From the NCBI RefSeq assembly GCF_000936425.1, contig NZ_AVFK01000043.1, forward strand, positions 1 through 52,047: DNA of 52,047 nucleotides, written 5' to 3'. Of this stretch, positions 23,301 to 32,462 are shown piece after piece. The position numbers and the translations under genes were made by a program. The notes beneath the pieces were generated by a model. That model was not told the origin of the DNA. It did not search any database and worked only from the letters and a program-made list of their open reading frames with translations. This DNA comes from Skermanella aerolata KACC 11604. GTDB lineage: Bacteria; Pseudomonadota; Alphaproteobacteria; Azospirillales; Azospirillaceae. Every line of letters starts with the position of its first letter. Within the stretch, counting starts at the first letter, position 1.

Positions 23301-24994
23301 GATGCGACCCAGTGTGATGGCGAGAGGGCGCGGAGCGGTCCGCTGGGAACATCGGGTGGGCAGAGAAGCCTGGTTCTCTGCCGAACGGTCGGATCGGGAA
23401 CCGGCACCGCCGAGAGAAGGGCGGCGGTATAGGGGTGCGCCGGAGTATCGAGTACAGTGCCGGTCAAACCCATTTCGACGATCCTGCCGGCCCGCATGAC
23501 GGCAACCCGGTGCGCGACTTTACGGACAACCGCCAGATCATGCGTAATGAACAGGAAGGCGAGCCCCCGTTCGCACTGGACTTCGGCGAGAAGCTCGAGG
23601 ATCTGCGCCTGGATCGATACATCCAGCGCCGATGTGGGTTCGTCGGCGATGATAATGGCGGGTCTGGCCGCGAGCGCCCGCGCGATCGCGATGCGCTGAC
23701 GCTGACCCCCGGAAAACTGGTGCGGCAGGCGCTCAGCCGCGGTGGCAGGCAGCCCAACCCGGTCGAGTAGGCGATAAACGTCCCGGCGGATGCCCGAGCG
23801 GTCCATGGTGCCCGCGATCAGCATCGGTTCCGCCAGTGTCCGGGCCACTGTGAAACGGGGATCAAGCGACGCGTAAGGATCCTGAAACACCATCTGAACC
23901 GCGCGCCGGGCACGGCGAAGGGGTGCGCCCGAGAGCGCCGTCAGATCCGTGCCGCAAACCTCGATATGGCCGGAATCGGCATCGATCAGCCGGGCGGCGA
24001 TCCGGCCGAGCGTCGACTTGCCCGATCCGCTCTCGCCAACCAGCGCCAGGGTTTCGCCGGCGGCAATGCGGAGCGACACGTCGGCGACCGCCAAAGCGCG
24101 TGGAGTTCTCCTGAACCACGATCCCCGGTCAAAGCTCTTTGTGACACCGGACAGGGACAGCGCGGCCTGGGTTGTGCCCGCTGCAGATGGCTCACGGGTC
24201 ACGCCGTCGATCCGGGGGACTGCCGCGAGAAGGTGGCGCGTGTAATCCTCTTCCGGTTCCCGGAACAGCCGCTGGGCGGTCTTCATTTCGACGACGCGCC
24301 CGCGTCGCATGACGACCACGCGGTCGGCCATCTCCGCCACGACGCCCATGTCATGCGTGATCAGAAGGAGGCTGGTCCCGGCCTCGTGCGTAACAGCACG
24401 CATCAGGTCGAGGATCTGAGCCTGGATCGTGACGTCGAGCGCGGTGGTCGGCTCGTCAGCAATGACGAGAAGCGGCTCCAAGGCCATGACGGCGGCGATC
24501 ATCACGCGCTGGCGCATGCCACCGGAAAACTCGTGCGGAAACTGCCGCAGCCGCCGTTCCGGATCAGCGATCCCGACCCGGTCGAGCATCCCGGCGGCAC
24601 GTCGCTTCGCTGCAGCCCGGCTGAGACCGCGATGAACCTCCAGCGCCTCGGTCATCTGGCGGCCGATCGACAGCACCGGGTTCAGCGACGTCATCGGTTC
24701 CTGGAAGATCATGCCGATCCTGCCACCGCGCAACCGCCGCCTCTCCCCGTCGGACAAACCACCCAGGTCGCGGTTCTCGAACAGGATGCGTCCGGAACTC
24801 TGGCGCGCCACAGGCGTAGGCAGCAGCCCCATGATCGCCAGCGCCGTCACGCTTTTGCCGGAGCCGCTCTCGCCGACAAGCGCGACGGTCTCTCCGGGTG
24901 CTACGCTAAAGCTCACCTGATCGACTACGGTCCGCGGCGTCCGACTGCCGAATGCAACCGACAGGGATGAAACGTCAAGCAGAGAGTTGCTCAT
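23297..24994 (-). CDS. Fused peptide ABC transporter ATP-binding protein (DppD-DppF type)
   Basis: A 565-residue protein with two complete ABC domains, as in GsiA. Domain 1: Walker A GESGSGKS (41-48), signature FSGGMRQRV, Walker B LLVIADEPTTALD. Domain 2 (from about residue 285): Walker A GESGSGKS, signature FSGGQRQRI, Walker B IIIADEPTSALD. Each is followed by the oligopeptide/dipeptide C-terminal segment (HPYTAALLSAVPVPD in the second). It powers import through the two permeases encoded upstream. The start overlaps the DppC-type stop (TGATG) and the stop overlaps the next gene. Intact. Confidence 0.95.
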   Translation of the reverse strand: MSNSLLDVSSLSVAFGSRTPRTVVDQVSFSVAPGETVALVGESGSGKSVTALAIMGLLPTPVARQSSGRILFENRDLGGLSDGERRRLRGGRIGMIFQEPMTSLNPVLSIGRQMTEALEVHRGLSRAAAKRRAAGMLDRVGIADPERRLRQFPHEFSGGMRQRVMIAAVMALEPLLVIADEPTTALDVTIQAQILDLMRAVTHEAGTSLLLITHDMGVVAEMADRVVVMRRGRVVEMKTAQRLFREPEEDYTRHLLAAVPRIDGVTREPSAAGTTQAALSLSGVTKSFDRGSWFRRTPRALAVADVSLRIAAGETLALVGESGSGKSTLGRIAARLIDADSGHIEVCGTDLTALSGAPLRRARRAVQMVFQDPYASLDPRFTVARTLAEPMLIAGTMDRSGIRRDVYRLLDRVGLPATAAERLPHQFSGGQRQRIAIARALAARPAIIIADEPTSALDVSIQAQILELLAEVQCERGLAFLFITHDLAVVRKVAHRVAVMRAGRIVEMGLTGTVLDTPAHPYTAALLSAVPVPDPTVRQRTRLLCPPDVPSGPLRALSPSHWVAS

Positions 24995-25896
24995 CAGTCG
25001 GCTCCCCGCGGATCAAGAGCTTCGCGCATGGCGTCGCCCAGCAGGTTGAAGGCCAGGACGACGAGTGCAATCGACAAACCGGGATAAAGCATCAGCCAGG
25101 GTGCCCGGTTGAAGAAGTCGCGCCCGGCCGAGAGCATGGCGCCCCATTCCGGCGCGGGCGGCTGAGCGCCGAGACCGAGAAAGCTGAGACCCGCCGCCGC
25201 CAAAATTGCTGAGGACAGGCCGAGAGTCGCGACCACGACCATGGTCGGCAGGATGTTGGGCAGGAGGTGGAGCAGCACGAGGCGGACCGGACCCGCGCCG
25301 GCGGCGATTGCCGCTTCGAAGTAGGGTTTCGATACCTCCACCAGGGCCGAGGCGTAGGCGGTGCGGGCATAATAGGGAATGCCCGCCAGTCCGACGGCGA
25401 CCATGGCGTTCTCCAGGCTCGGTCCCAGGACGGCGACACAGGCCAGAGCGATCAGGGTTTCAGTGAAGGAGAACAGGACATCCGACAGCCGCATCAGCAC
25501 GGCTTCCACGATGCCCCGGGCGTAGGCGGCAATCAGCCCGATGGTCAGGCCGGCAGCCAGGGAAATGCCGACGGCGATCGCCCCGATCTTCAGTGTCAGA
25601 CGGGCTCCGTGCACGATGCGGGAGAACATGTCGCGGCCGAATTCGTCGGTGCCGGCGAGATGCCGCCAGGACGGCTCCAGCAGGCGCCGGCCGGCTCCCA
25701 TCCTGGTCGGTGAGAAGGGGGCGAGGCTGTCCGCGAACACGGCCAGAATGACCAGCAGGGCAATGATGGCCAGGCCGATGATGCCACCCGGCGACCGGAA
25801 CAGGCGTGCGGCAAAACCGCTGCGGGCTTCGGGCCGGCCCGTTTCCAGAGGCGATGAAGCGAGGTCGGCTGTCGTTTGGTCCGCGAGCATTGTCAT
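24994..25896 (-). CDS. Peptide ABC transporter permease (DppC type)
   Basis: A 300-residue inner-membrane permease with an N-terminal OppC-type extension and six helices. Landmarks are GTDEFGRDMFSRIVHGARLT ahead of the core, and the coupling-helix EAA region YYARTAYASALVEVSKPYFE with AAIAAGAGPVRLVLLHLLPN. GLGAQPPAPEWGAMLSAG is the characteristic loop before the last helix. It pairs with the DppB-type permease; the two genes overlap by four bases. Confidence 0.94.
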   Translation of the reverse strand: MTMLADQTTADLASSPLETGRPEARSGFAARLFRSPGGIIGLAIIALLVILAVFADSLAPFSPTRMGAGRRLLEPSWRHLAGTDEFGRDMFSRIVHGARLTLKIGAIAVGISLAAGLTIGLIAAYARGIVEAVLMRLSDVLFSFTETLIALACVAVLGPSLENAMVAVGLAGIPYYARTAYASALVEVSKPYFEAAIAAGAGPVRLVLLHLLPNILPTMVVVATLGLSSAILAAAGLSFLGLGAQPPAPEWGAMLSAGRDFFNRAPWLMLYPGLSIALVVLAFNLLGDAMREALDPRGAD

Positions 25897-26816
25897 CCTC
25901 TCCGGATACGCGGGTCGACCAGGGCATAGACGACATCCAGCAGGATGGACATGACGACCACGACCGTGGCGAAGACCAGGATGAAGCCCTGGATCATCGG
26001 ATAATCACGCTGGAAGATCGCCTCGATCGCCAACCGGCCGACGCCGTTCCAGGCAAAGATGTTCTCGACCACGATGGCACCGCCCATCATGGCGGCGAAC
26101 TGCAGGCCCGCCATCGTGATGATCGGAACGAGCCCGGCCCTGAGGACATGGCGTTCGAGCACCATGGCCTTCGGCAGGCCCTTCGCGTGGGCGGTGCGGA
26201 CGAAATCCTGACTCATCACGTCAATCATTGAGGAGCGGGTCATGCGGGCGACGATCGCCGCGTTGGATAGACCCAGCGTCAGGGCCGGAAGCACGAGGTT
26301 CAGCGGCCCGGTGCCCGCAACAGGCAGCCACTGGAGTTCCACCGCAAAGGCGAAAAGCAGCAGCAGCCCCAGCCAGAAGTGGGGAACTGACACGCCCGCT
26401 ATGGCCAGCGTCATGAGCGCCGTGTCGAGCATGGTTCCGCGCCGGTAAGCGGCCAGAAATCCCAGGGGAAGACCGAGAACCGCGGCCACGGCCATGGCCG
26501 AGAAGGCAAGCGCCAGCGTGTTTGGAAGCCGCTGAAGCAGCAGGTCGAGTACCGGCTGCCGGCCGCGCACGGTCACCCCAAGATCGCCTTCCAGCAAGCG
26601 CCCGACAAAGCGGACATACTGTTCCGGGATCGAACGGTCGAGACCCAGGGATGTCCGGATCTGCTCGATCTGCTCCGGCGTCGTGCCCTGACTCTGGGCA
26701 TACATGATCTGAACGGGATCTCCCGGCACCAGATGGATCAGGAGCGTCACGGCAACCGTGGTGATGAAGATCGTCAGAACGCCCAGTGCGACGCGCCGGC
26801 CGATAAATTGCCACAT
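25893..26816 (-). CDS. Peptide ABC transporter permease (DppB type)
   Basis: A 307-residue permease with six helices. It begins MWQFIGRRVALGVLTIFITT, has the typical HLVPGDPVQIMYAQ periplasmic start, and the EAA region MIDVMSQDFVRTAHAKGLPK. It ends with LVDPRIRRG, the usual DppB C-terminus. I start it at 26816, with GAGGGG upstream; the longer frame overlaps the hairpin between this gene and the binding-protein gene. Forms the channel together with the DppC-type partner. Confidence 0.94.
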   Translation of the reverse strand: MWQFIGRRVALGVLTIFITTVAVTLLIHLVPGDPVQIMYAQSQGTTPEQIEQIRTSLGLDRSIPEQYVRFVGRLLEGDLGVTVRGRQPVLDLLLQRLPNTLALAFSAMAVAAVLGLPLGFLAAYRRGTMLDTALMTLAIAGVSVPHFWLGLLLLFAFAVELQWLPVAGTGPLNLVLPALTLGLSNAAIVARMTRSSMIDVMSQDFVRTAHAKGLPKAMVLERHVLRAGLVPIITMAGLQFAAMMGGAIVVENIFAWNGVGRLAIEAIFQRDYPMIQGFILVFATVVVVMSILLDVVYALVDPRIRRG

Positions 26817-26849
26817 GCGGCAACCCCTCGCGGATATGGTAAAGACGGC

Positions 26850-26872
26850 CGGGTCCCGCCCGGGGAGACCCG
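26850..26872 (-). promoter_or_regulatory. Intercistronic hairpin after the binding-protein gene
   Basis: CGGGTC, an 11-base loop, then GACCCG, located between the binding-protein stop and the DppB-type start. Such hairpins commonly stabilise the abundant binding-protein mRNA and reduce read-through to the permeases. There is no T-tract. Confidence 0.45.
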
Positions 26873-26878
26873 ACCGGT

Positions 26879-28429
26879 TCAGAACCTGACGTCGTTGAAG
26901 ACGGGGTAGACGAACGGCGCCACCTTGAAACCCGTCACCTCGGGACGCACCGCGAAGACCCATTCCCAGCCGGGTGTGTAGAGGGGCACGTGGATGGCGT
27001 TCTCGAGCAGATAGGCCATGACGTCACGCACGGCGGCCTCGCGCTCGGCCTGATCGCTCAGCACACGGGTCTTCTCGAGCATTGCGTCCAGTTCGGACGA
27101 AGTGTAGCCGCGATAGGCACCCGGTGAATGCCAGAGGGCGTAGAGGATATCCGGGTCGAACCAGGACCAAGTCATCATATCCAGGCTGCCGATCCCGTCG
27201 CGCTTCTCATTCTCCTGCCGGACCCGGGCATTCATGGTTCCGATGTCCATGATCTCAATCCTGGCCGTGATCCCCACCTCCGCAAGCTGGCTCTGGAACA
27301 CTTCGGCGAGCTTGTCGCGCTTGCCGCCGGTCCAGGCGATCATCGTGACCTCAAGCGGTTTGTCCGGACCGTAGCCCAGTTCCGCAAGGAGCGCCCTCGC
27401 TTTCTCCGGATCGTAGGACTGGCCGTGCCGGGCGCAGAATTCCTGATCATTGCCAAACACGCCGCGCGAGATCGGGCACTTTTCCGGCAGCGAGAGATCG
27501 CCGTAGATCAGGTCGATCGCAGCAGCGGCGTCGGTCGCGTGCGCCACAGCCCGGCGGGCACGGGGATCGTTGAACGGCGGACGGTGGACGGCGAATTCCC
27601 AGAACACGTTCTGTCCGGTGTTCCCGGCGATCACGATCTTCAAGTCACCGGATTGTTTAAGCGCCGGCACATCGTCGAGCGGCGGTTCCGCAATCTGAAT
27701 GGCGCCGGTCTTCAGGCCCGCCAGACGGGCCTGTGGCTCGGGAACCGTTGTGATGACAAGACCTTCCATATAGGGAGCGCCCTTATTCTCCGCGAGCTTT
27801 CCGAAGTTCCTGTAGGAGGTATTTCCCGTCAGGACGATCCTGTCCCCCTTGGTCCATGACACAAATTTCCAGGGTCCGGAACCGATGGCAGCTGTCGACC
27901 CGAACCCGGGTGCGTCCTTGCTGCTGTCGCAGATGATTGAGGAAAAACTGTCGGCGAGAAATGGAACCAGGGCCACGAACGGCTTGTCGAGCTTGATCGT
28001 GACGGTCAGTGGATCAATCACCTCCACTGACGTGACTGGTCCCCAGCTCGCTTTGGTCAGGCTGGGATTGCTGGTATCGAAGGCCCGGTCGACAGTGTAC
28101 TTAACGTCGTTGGCATCGAGCGGTGTGCCGTCGTGGCATACCACCCCCTCATTGAGCTTAAACGTGTACTCGGTGCCGTCGGTGCTGGTAGTCCAGGACC
28201 TGGCCACATTCGGCACCGGTTTTCCGGTGGCGTCAACGGCAAGCAGGGTGTCGTAGACGAGACTCCAGACCTGAAGCGACAACGTACTCGTCGCGCGGTG
28301 CGGATCAAGTGTGTCCATGTCGCCGTAGCGTGCCCAGACGATATCCCTGGCCGATGCCGCCGGGGCGATGCCGCCAAGCAGGATGGTCGCCGCGGCCGAT
28401 ACCAGGGCTTTTCGGATGCTCTGTTTCAT
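26879..28429 (-). CDS. Periplasmic peptide-binding protein (SBP family 5)
   Basis: A 516-residue solute-binding protein (SBP_bac_5, DppA-like). A Sec signal peptide of about 27 residues (LVSAAATILLGGIAPAASA) precedes the mature protein, which starts RDIVWARYGDMDTLDPHRAT. Family motifs include YDTLLAVDATGKPVPNVARS, LNEGVVCHDGTPLDANDVKY and, near the C-terminus, HVPLYTPGWEWVFAV. GGGGGAG precedes the ATG. It defines the specificity of the transporter; the ligand (short peptide or related amide) cannot be told from sequence. First gene of the operon, downstream of the RpiR regulator. Confidence 0.94.
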   Translation of the reverse strand: MKQSIRKALVSAAATILLGGIAPAASARDIVWARYGDMDTLDPHRATSTLSLQVWSLVYDTLLAVDATGKPVPNVARSWTTSTDGTEYTFKLNEGVVCHDGTPLDANDVKYTVDRAFDTSNPSLTKASWGPVTSVEVIDPLTVTIKLDKPFVALVPFLADSFSSIICDSSKDAPGFGSTAAIGSGPWKFVSWTKGDRIVLTGNTSYRNFGKLAENKGAPYMEGLVITTVPEPQARLAGLKTGAIQIAEPPLDDVPALKQSGDLKIVIAGNTGQNVFWEFAVHRPPFNDPRARRAVAHATDAAAAIDLIYGDLSLPEKCPISRGVFGNDQEFCARHGQSYDPEKARALLAELGYGPDKPLEVTMIAWTGGKRDKLAEVFQSQLAEVGITARIEIMDIGTMNARVRQENEKRDGIGSLDMMTWSWFDPDILYALWHSPGAYRGYTSSELDAMLEKTRVLSDQAEREAAVRDVMAYLLENAIHVPLYTPGWEWVFAVRPEVTGFKVAPFVYPVFNDVRF

Positions 28430-28623
28430 ACTCGCTCCCCCTGCCGTCTGGTCAACAGCTCGCGCTCGGGCCTATCCCCTCCCAGCCGAAGGTTGTGGCT
28501 GGGACGCAGCACCCAGGGCCTGACGAACTATCGCGGCACGACGGACAGCTTGGTTGATCGCTTGAGGTCTGAGCCGAAAGGGATCAGGTTTTACAGTCGT
28601 TGAGATGTCCAGCCTGAGGCGCG

Positions 28624-28649
28624 TGAAAATTCGAGTCAACAAAATTTCA
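28624..28649. promoter_or_regulatory. Candidate RpiR operator
   Basis: TGAAAATT, a 10-base spacer, then AAATTTCA: an inverted repeat with 7 of 8 arm positions matching. It lies in the leader between the RpiR gene and the binding-protein gene, next to a TTGACT -35-like element on the minus strand. A further GCATTTTCA half-site follows at about 28662. Confidence 0.45.
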
Positions 28650-28724
28650 TTACCGGGGAGAGCATTTTCATTTGTGTTGAATAAATGGCTGATCTTCAGT
28701 CAGATTTCAGCAGATCCGGACCAC

Positions 28725-29594
28725 TCAGATATCGCCGGACAGGATGTCACCCCATTCCTCATGGATGCGTTCGATAAACTGCAACCGGTCGATTGCCGAC
28801 TGGCCAATCCGCAGTGCCAGAGTGGAGCAGAGATATGTCAGCAGAGAAACCGGCGCGACCACGCTGTCGAAGACTCCCGAACCCTTGGTCCGGCAGCGCA
28901 GAGTAACCGTCGCAACCTCGGTAGCCGCTCGCGTCGCCTGGTCCGTGACCAGCAGAACCTGAGCATCAGCCCGCATCGCTGACGCCATGATCGAGCGAAG
29001 GCTCCGTGTCCGCCGACCGATGCCGAGGGCCAGCATGGCATCGGTCGAACGGATCGAAGCGAACTCTTCCGGAACCGAGAAGCCGCCGATCGGCACCATG
29101 CGGATGTCCGGCTTGACGCGGATCAGCAGTGCCCGGGCAAAGTGCGCCAGCGCGTAATTGTCCCCAAAACCGACAACCCAGAGCTTTTCAGCGCGGGCGA
29201 GCAGGTTGACGGCCTGGGCGATCTCGTCGGAACGCAGCTGTTCGACCGAGCGTACCAGGTTCTGCATGTCGGATGCGAGATGATCTCCCAGGTCCGCCTT
29301 GCTCGAAGCAAACCGCCCAATTCTGACAGTCTCAGGAGATGCCGGAGCCGCCGGTTTTCTGGCTTCCTTCTGGGCGGACTTGAAACTCGGGTAGCCGAGA
29401 CGCTGAAAAAACCGTGCCGTCGTTGCCTTTGAAATTCCGGCCCGTACAGAAAGCATCGAGGCCGAATAGAGCACGAGTGCGTCCGCGTTCTCCAGGAGCA
29501 GATCAGCCAGACGCCGCTCACTCCTTGTCAGATCGTCGTAGGTTTCCAGGATGCGCTGGGGGAGCGGCAACGTCTTCGACTGATCCAAAGCCAT
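28725..29594 (-). CDS. MurR/RpiR family transcriptional regulator
   Basis: A 289-residue regulator. The N-terminal RpiR-type helix-turn-helix (about 10-80) includes LTRSERRLADLLLENAD and SVRAGISKATTARFFQRLGY. The C-terminal SIS domain (about 125-255) includes KLWVVGFGDNYALAHFARAL and DAQVLLVTDQATRAATEVAT, and normally binds a phosphosugar. The start at 29594 gives the usual family length; the longer frame is unlikely. It sits directly upstream of, and on the same strand as, the peptide transporter operon, so it probably controls it. A sugar-sensing regulator over a peptide importer would fit muropeptide or amino-sugar conjugate uptake, but this is inference. Confidence 0.9.
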   Translation of the reverse strand: MALDQSKTLPLPQRILETYDDLTRSERRLADLLLENADALVLYSASMLSVRAGISKATTARFFQRLGYPSFKSAQKEARKPAAPASPETVRIGRFASSKADLGDHLASDMQNLVRSVEQLRSDEIAQAVNLLARAEKLWVVGFGDNYALAHFARALLIRVKPDIRMVPIGGFSVPEEFASIRSTDAMLALGIGRRTRSLRSIMASAMRADAQVLLVTDQATRAATEVATVTLRCRTKGSGVFDSVVAPVSLLTYLCSTLALRIGQSAIDRLQFIERIHEEWGDILSGDI

Positions 29595-29777
29595 TCTCTG
29601 TTTTTCAATTCTGAAACTTCGCGAAGTATGACTCAGTGGTTTTTCACGGGCAACCCGAAGCCGCAGACTATGCGGTAGCCGGGAAGCTCGGGACCAATGT
29701 CTTGTCATGAGCAGACTGATCGGATCGAAAGCCGATACAGAATTGTCGGATCACGACACGGGACGCTGCTTGCCTGG

Positions 29778-31061
29778 TCAGGTGCTCCGCGCGACCATCC
29801 GGCGGATCCGGCGCACGCCCAGCGCCGTCAGGAGCGCGACGATCGGGATGCTGACACCCATCGCCAGCTCGGGATCGATGTCGATGCCGGCCTGCCGCAG
29901 AGCCTTGGCGGCGTAGCCGACCAGGCCAACGACGTAGTAGGTCACGGCCGCCACCGACAGGCCCTCGACGGTTTCCTGCAGCCGCAGCTGCAGCCGGGCC
30001 CGCCGGTTCATCGACTCCAGCACCGCCTGGGTCTGACGCTCCTGGGTAATTGCGACACGGATCGACAGCAGCCGCGTCGCCCGCGCCACCCGCTGCGACA
30101 GCGAGTCCTGCCGCGCCACGACCCAGTCGCAGGTGTTCATCGCCGGTGCCAGGCGCCGCTCGATGAACTCCTGGAATGTCTGCAGGCCCTGGATCCGCTC
30201 CTCGCGCAACTCGGCAATTCGCCGTCGCACCAGTTCGTAGTAGGCGGCGGCCGCGCTGAAGCGGTACAGGTTGTCCGACTGGCGGTTCTCGATCCCGGCC
30301 GCCAGCCGCGTCAGCTGCTCGAGCAGCAGCGGCTCATCCGCTTCGCGGACACTCATCAGGGCGGCCGTGATACGTGCCAACTCGCGTTCGCACCCGGAAA
30401 GCGGCGAGGCCAGCTCACGGGCCACCGGCAGAGCCAGCAGGGCCAGAAGACGGTAGGTATCGAGCTCCAGCAGCCGCTGGATCATGCGTCCGGCCTGCCC
30501 CGGCGTCATGGCGTGATCGCGCACCAGCAGCCTGCCGAAACCGTCGCCGTGGATGCGATAGTCGGTGACCGCCAGGGCGGCTCCTCCGGCAATCCCGGCG
30601 CCGACCAGGGCATTGCCGCCGAACCACTGCCCCGCGATCCGGTCGAGATCGGACGGAGCGGCGTCGGCACGCTGAAGCACCACATGCGTCGCCACCGTCA
30701 GCTGACCGGGAAGGGCTGCCACCCAGTCGGCGGGAACGGCGCTGAGCGCCGGCTCCGCGAACGGATCACCAACCCTGTCCGGAGCGATGAACTTGTAGCG
30801 GGTGAACTCGGTGTGGCGCTCCCACTTCAGCCGGAAGGCTCCGAGGTCGGCGCGGTAATGATTGGCGCCGGGCGGTGGCGGTGCGGCACCGAAGCGGCGG
30901 GCCAGATCATCGACCATCCGTGCCGCCTGTTCGCTGCGCGCCTCGTCGCAGACCAACGCCAGGTACGACAGCCGGAGCGGGGCGACCAGGGCTTCGGCCG
31001 GCCGGGCATGCGCCTCGTCATAAAGCTGCAGACGATGCGGATGATCCTGGGGAACCCTCAT
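29778..31061 (-). CDS. DUF3422 family membrane protein
   Basis: A 427-residue protein of the DUF3422 family, common in proteobacteria. Features are the N-terminal HPHRLQLYDEAHARP, FRLKWERHTEFTRYKFI, the basic helical core ELREERIQGLQTFQEFIERR, and two C-terminal transmembrane helices (VAAVTYYVVGLVGYAAKAL and MGVSIPIVALLTALGV). The architecture resembles a Ca2+-uniporter-like or coiled-coil membrane protein, but no function is established. The ATG has only a weak Shine-Dalgarno match. It stands alone. Confidence 0.88.
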   Translation of the reverse strand: MRVPQDHPHRLQLYDEAHARPAEALVAPLRLSYLALVCDEARSEQAARMVDDLARRFGAAPPPPGANHYRADLGAFRLKWERHTEFTRYKFIAPDRVGDPFAEPALSAVPADWVAALPGQLTVATHVVLQRADAAPSDLDRIAGQWFGGNALVGAGIAGGAALAVTDYRIHGDGFGRLLVRDHAMTPGQAGRMIQRLLELDTYRLLALLALPVARELASPLSGCERELARITAALMSVREADEPLLLEQLTRLAAGIENRQSDNLYRFSAAAAYYELVRRRIAELREERIQGLQTFQEFIERRLAPAMNTCDWVVARQDSLSQRVARATRLLSIRVAITQERQTQAVLESMNRRARLQLRLQETVEGLSVAAVTYYVVGLVGYAAKALRQAGIDIDPELAMGVSIPIVALLTALGVRRIRRMVARST

Positions 31062-31360
31062 GCTGACCCGTCCGATCCGTCGGTAAAATCGTTGCCAGCC
31101 GGCACATCGCGGTCACGCCCGAACACGATCCGATGTCGCCGGGAGCGCCTCGGCAGGTTGGCCGCGACGACGTTACAGCGACCGCGGCAGGCCGTCGAGC
31201 GCTATGCCGGCAGGCGGTGGCGCCACCCTCTTCAAAGAACCTTCACTGACTTTCAATATCGACGGCACAGGAAACACCGGTAGGGCGAAGCTGCCGACAA
31301 TGTGATGGATAGTCACCCGCTGGCGTGGGATAAGGGGCAAAGTGGTGTGGAACCGAACGG

Positions 31361-31741
31361 ATGCTGCGACAGATCAGGGAATGGGCAAGGGCGATCCGGC
31401 GGGATGTTCACGCCCTCTGGCTCGCCGCCCGCGACCCGCGCATCCCCTGGTATGCCAAGGCGTTCGCGCTGGCGGTTGCCGCTTACGCCCTGTCACCGAT
31501 CGATCTGATCCCTGACTTCATTCCGGTCATCGGCTACCTGGATGAAGTGATCCTGTTGCCTCTGGCGATTATGCTGGCTGTCCGGATGATGCCTCCGGAT
31601 CTGATGGCTGAGCATCGCGCCGCCGCTGCCGGGGCCGAGGGGAAACCTGTCAGCCGCGCAGGCGCGGCCCTCATCGTAACAGTGTGGCTACTGGGAGCAG
31701 GCGCGCTGATCTGGTGGTGGTGGCCACAGGTCGCGCGATAA
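31361..31741 (+). CDS. YkvA family (DUF1232) membrane protein
   Basis: A 126-residue membrane protein. The DUF1232 core is clear: AARDPRIPWYAKAFALAVAA, then YALSPIDLIPDFIPVIGYLD, then a hydrophobic helix. A second C-terminal helix (AALIVTVWLLGAGALIWWWW) is extra relative to the minimal domain. The ribosome binding site is weak (TGGAAC). Role unknown. Confidence 0.85.
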   Translation: MLRQIREWARAIRRDVHALWLAARDPRIPWYAKAFALAVAAYALSPIDLIPDFIPVIGYLDEVILLPLAIMLAVRMMPPDLMAEHRAAAAGAEGKPVSRAGAALIVTVWLLGAGALIWWWWPQVAR

Positions 31742-32200
31742 CTGTCGCGTATGCGATGACATGGAAAATCTACCGGCTGACTGGCGCAATTGGTCGAACA
31801 ACCGTTACCACCATAACGGCCGGGCCTTTTCAATATCATCGCTTCGGCGGCCCTGTTGCATGAGCTTCTATCTGCTGCATACCAAAGGTTGCAGGTAGGA
31901 GGGAGCGATCAGCCATGTCAAAGCAGCATCCTGTCAGGACAGTGCATCCGAGGAAAAGTGGCAGAAGCTGAGGACCAGCATCAAGACGCTGAGGACCAGC
32001 GCCAATGACTGTTGTAATGCTCCTTTGCAAAGGCAAATGACGCCGGAACATTTGTCGTAACCAGTGGAGGAAGGCGGCTCGATTGATCCACACTACCGAC
32101 GATGCCGCCGGTCCGGCCGTCCCAGGGGTATCTACGACTGCGCGCACTTCCAGTCTGCAGCCCTTCCGCCGGCAATGATGGGCCATCGCAGGATGAGCTG
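31742..32200. other. Intergenic stretch, no gene seen
   Basis: Conflicting short frames on both strands, none recognisable. Lower GC than the neighbours around 31850-32060. It may hold remnants of a deleted gene. Confidence 0.45.
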
Positions 32201-32416
32201 ATGGCACTGTTCCGCCAGGAGGGTATCATAACCGCAGGCCTGCGGCAGGCCCACCCGATGGCGGTTGATATCGGCACGGCGGCCGGAGCCTGGGGAAAGC
32301 ATCGCTTCGTCGAAGGCGCCCGGTTGGGGCTCCTTGTGCAGGCCATGGCCGAGATCGATGCCGTCGGCATCGCCAAAGAGGTCCTGGCGTTCGAGTCAGA
32401 AACCCGGCCAAGCTGA
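32201..32416 (+). CDS. Small hypothetical protein
   Basis: A 71-residue frame starting MALFRQEGIITAGLRQAHPM with AGGA eight bases upstream. The C-terminal half (GARLGLLVQAMAEIDAVGIA) looks like a genuine amphipathic helix. No family recognised. It converges on the LysR gene. It could be the tail of a decayed gene, since the frame is open for 33 codons above the chosen ATG. Confidence 0.4.
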   Translation: MALFRQEGIITAGLRQAHPMAVDIGTAAGAWGKHRFVEGARLGLLVQAMAEIDAVGIAKEVLAFESETRPS

Positions 32417-32462
32417 AAGCCGGACGGCGCCATGGGGATAATCGGCTCCGGAAGCGACGTAA

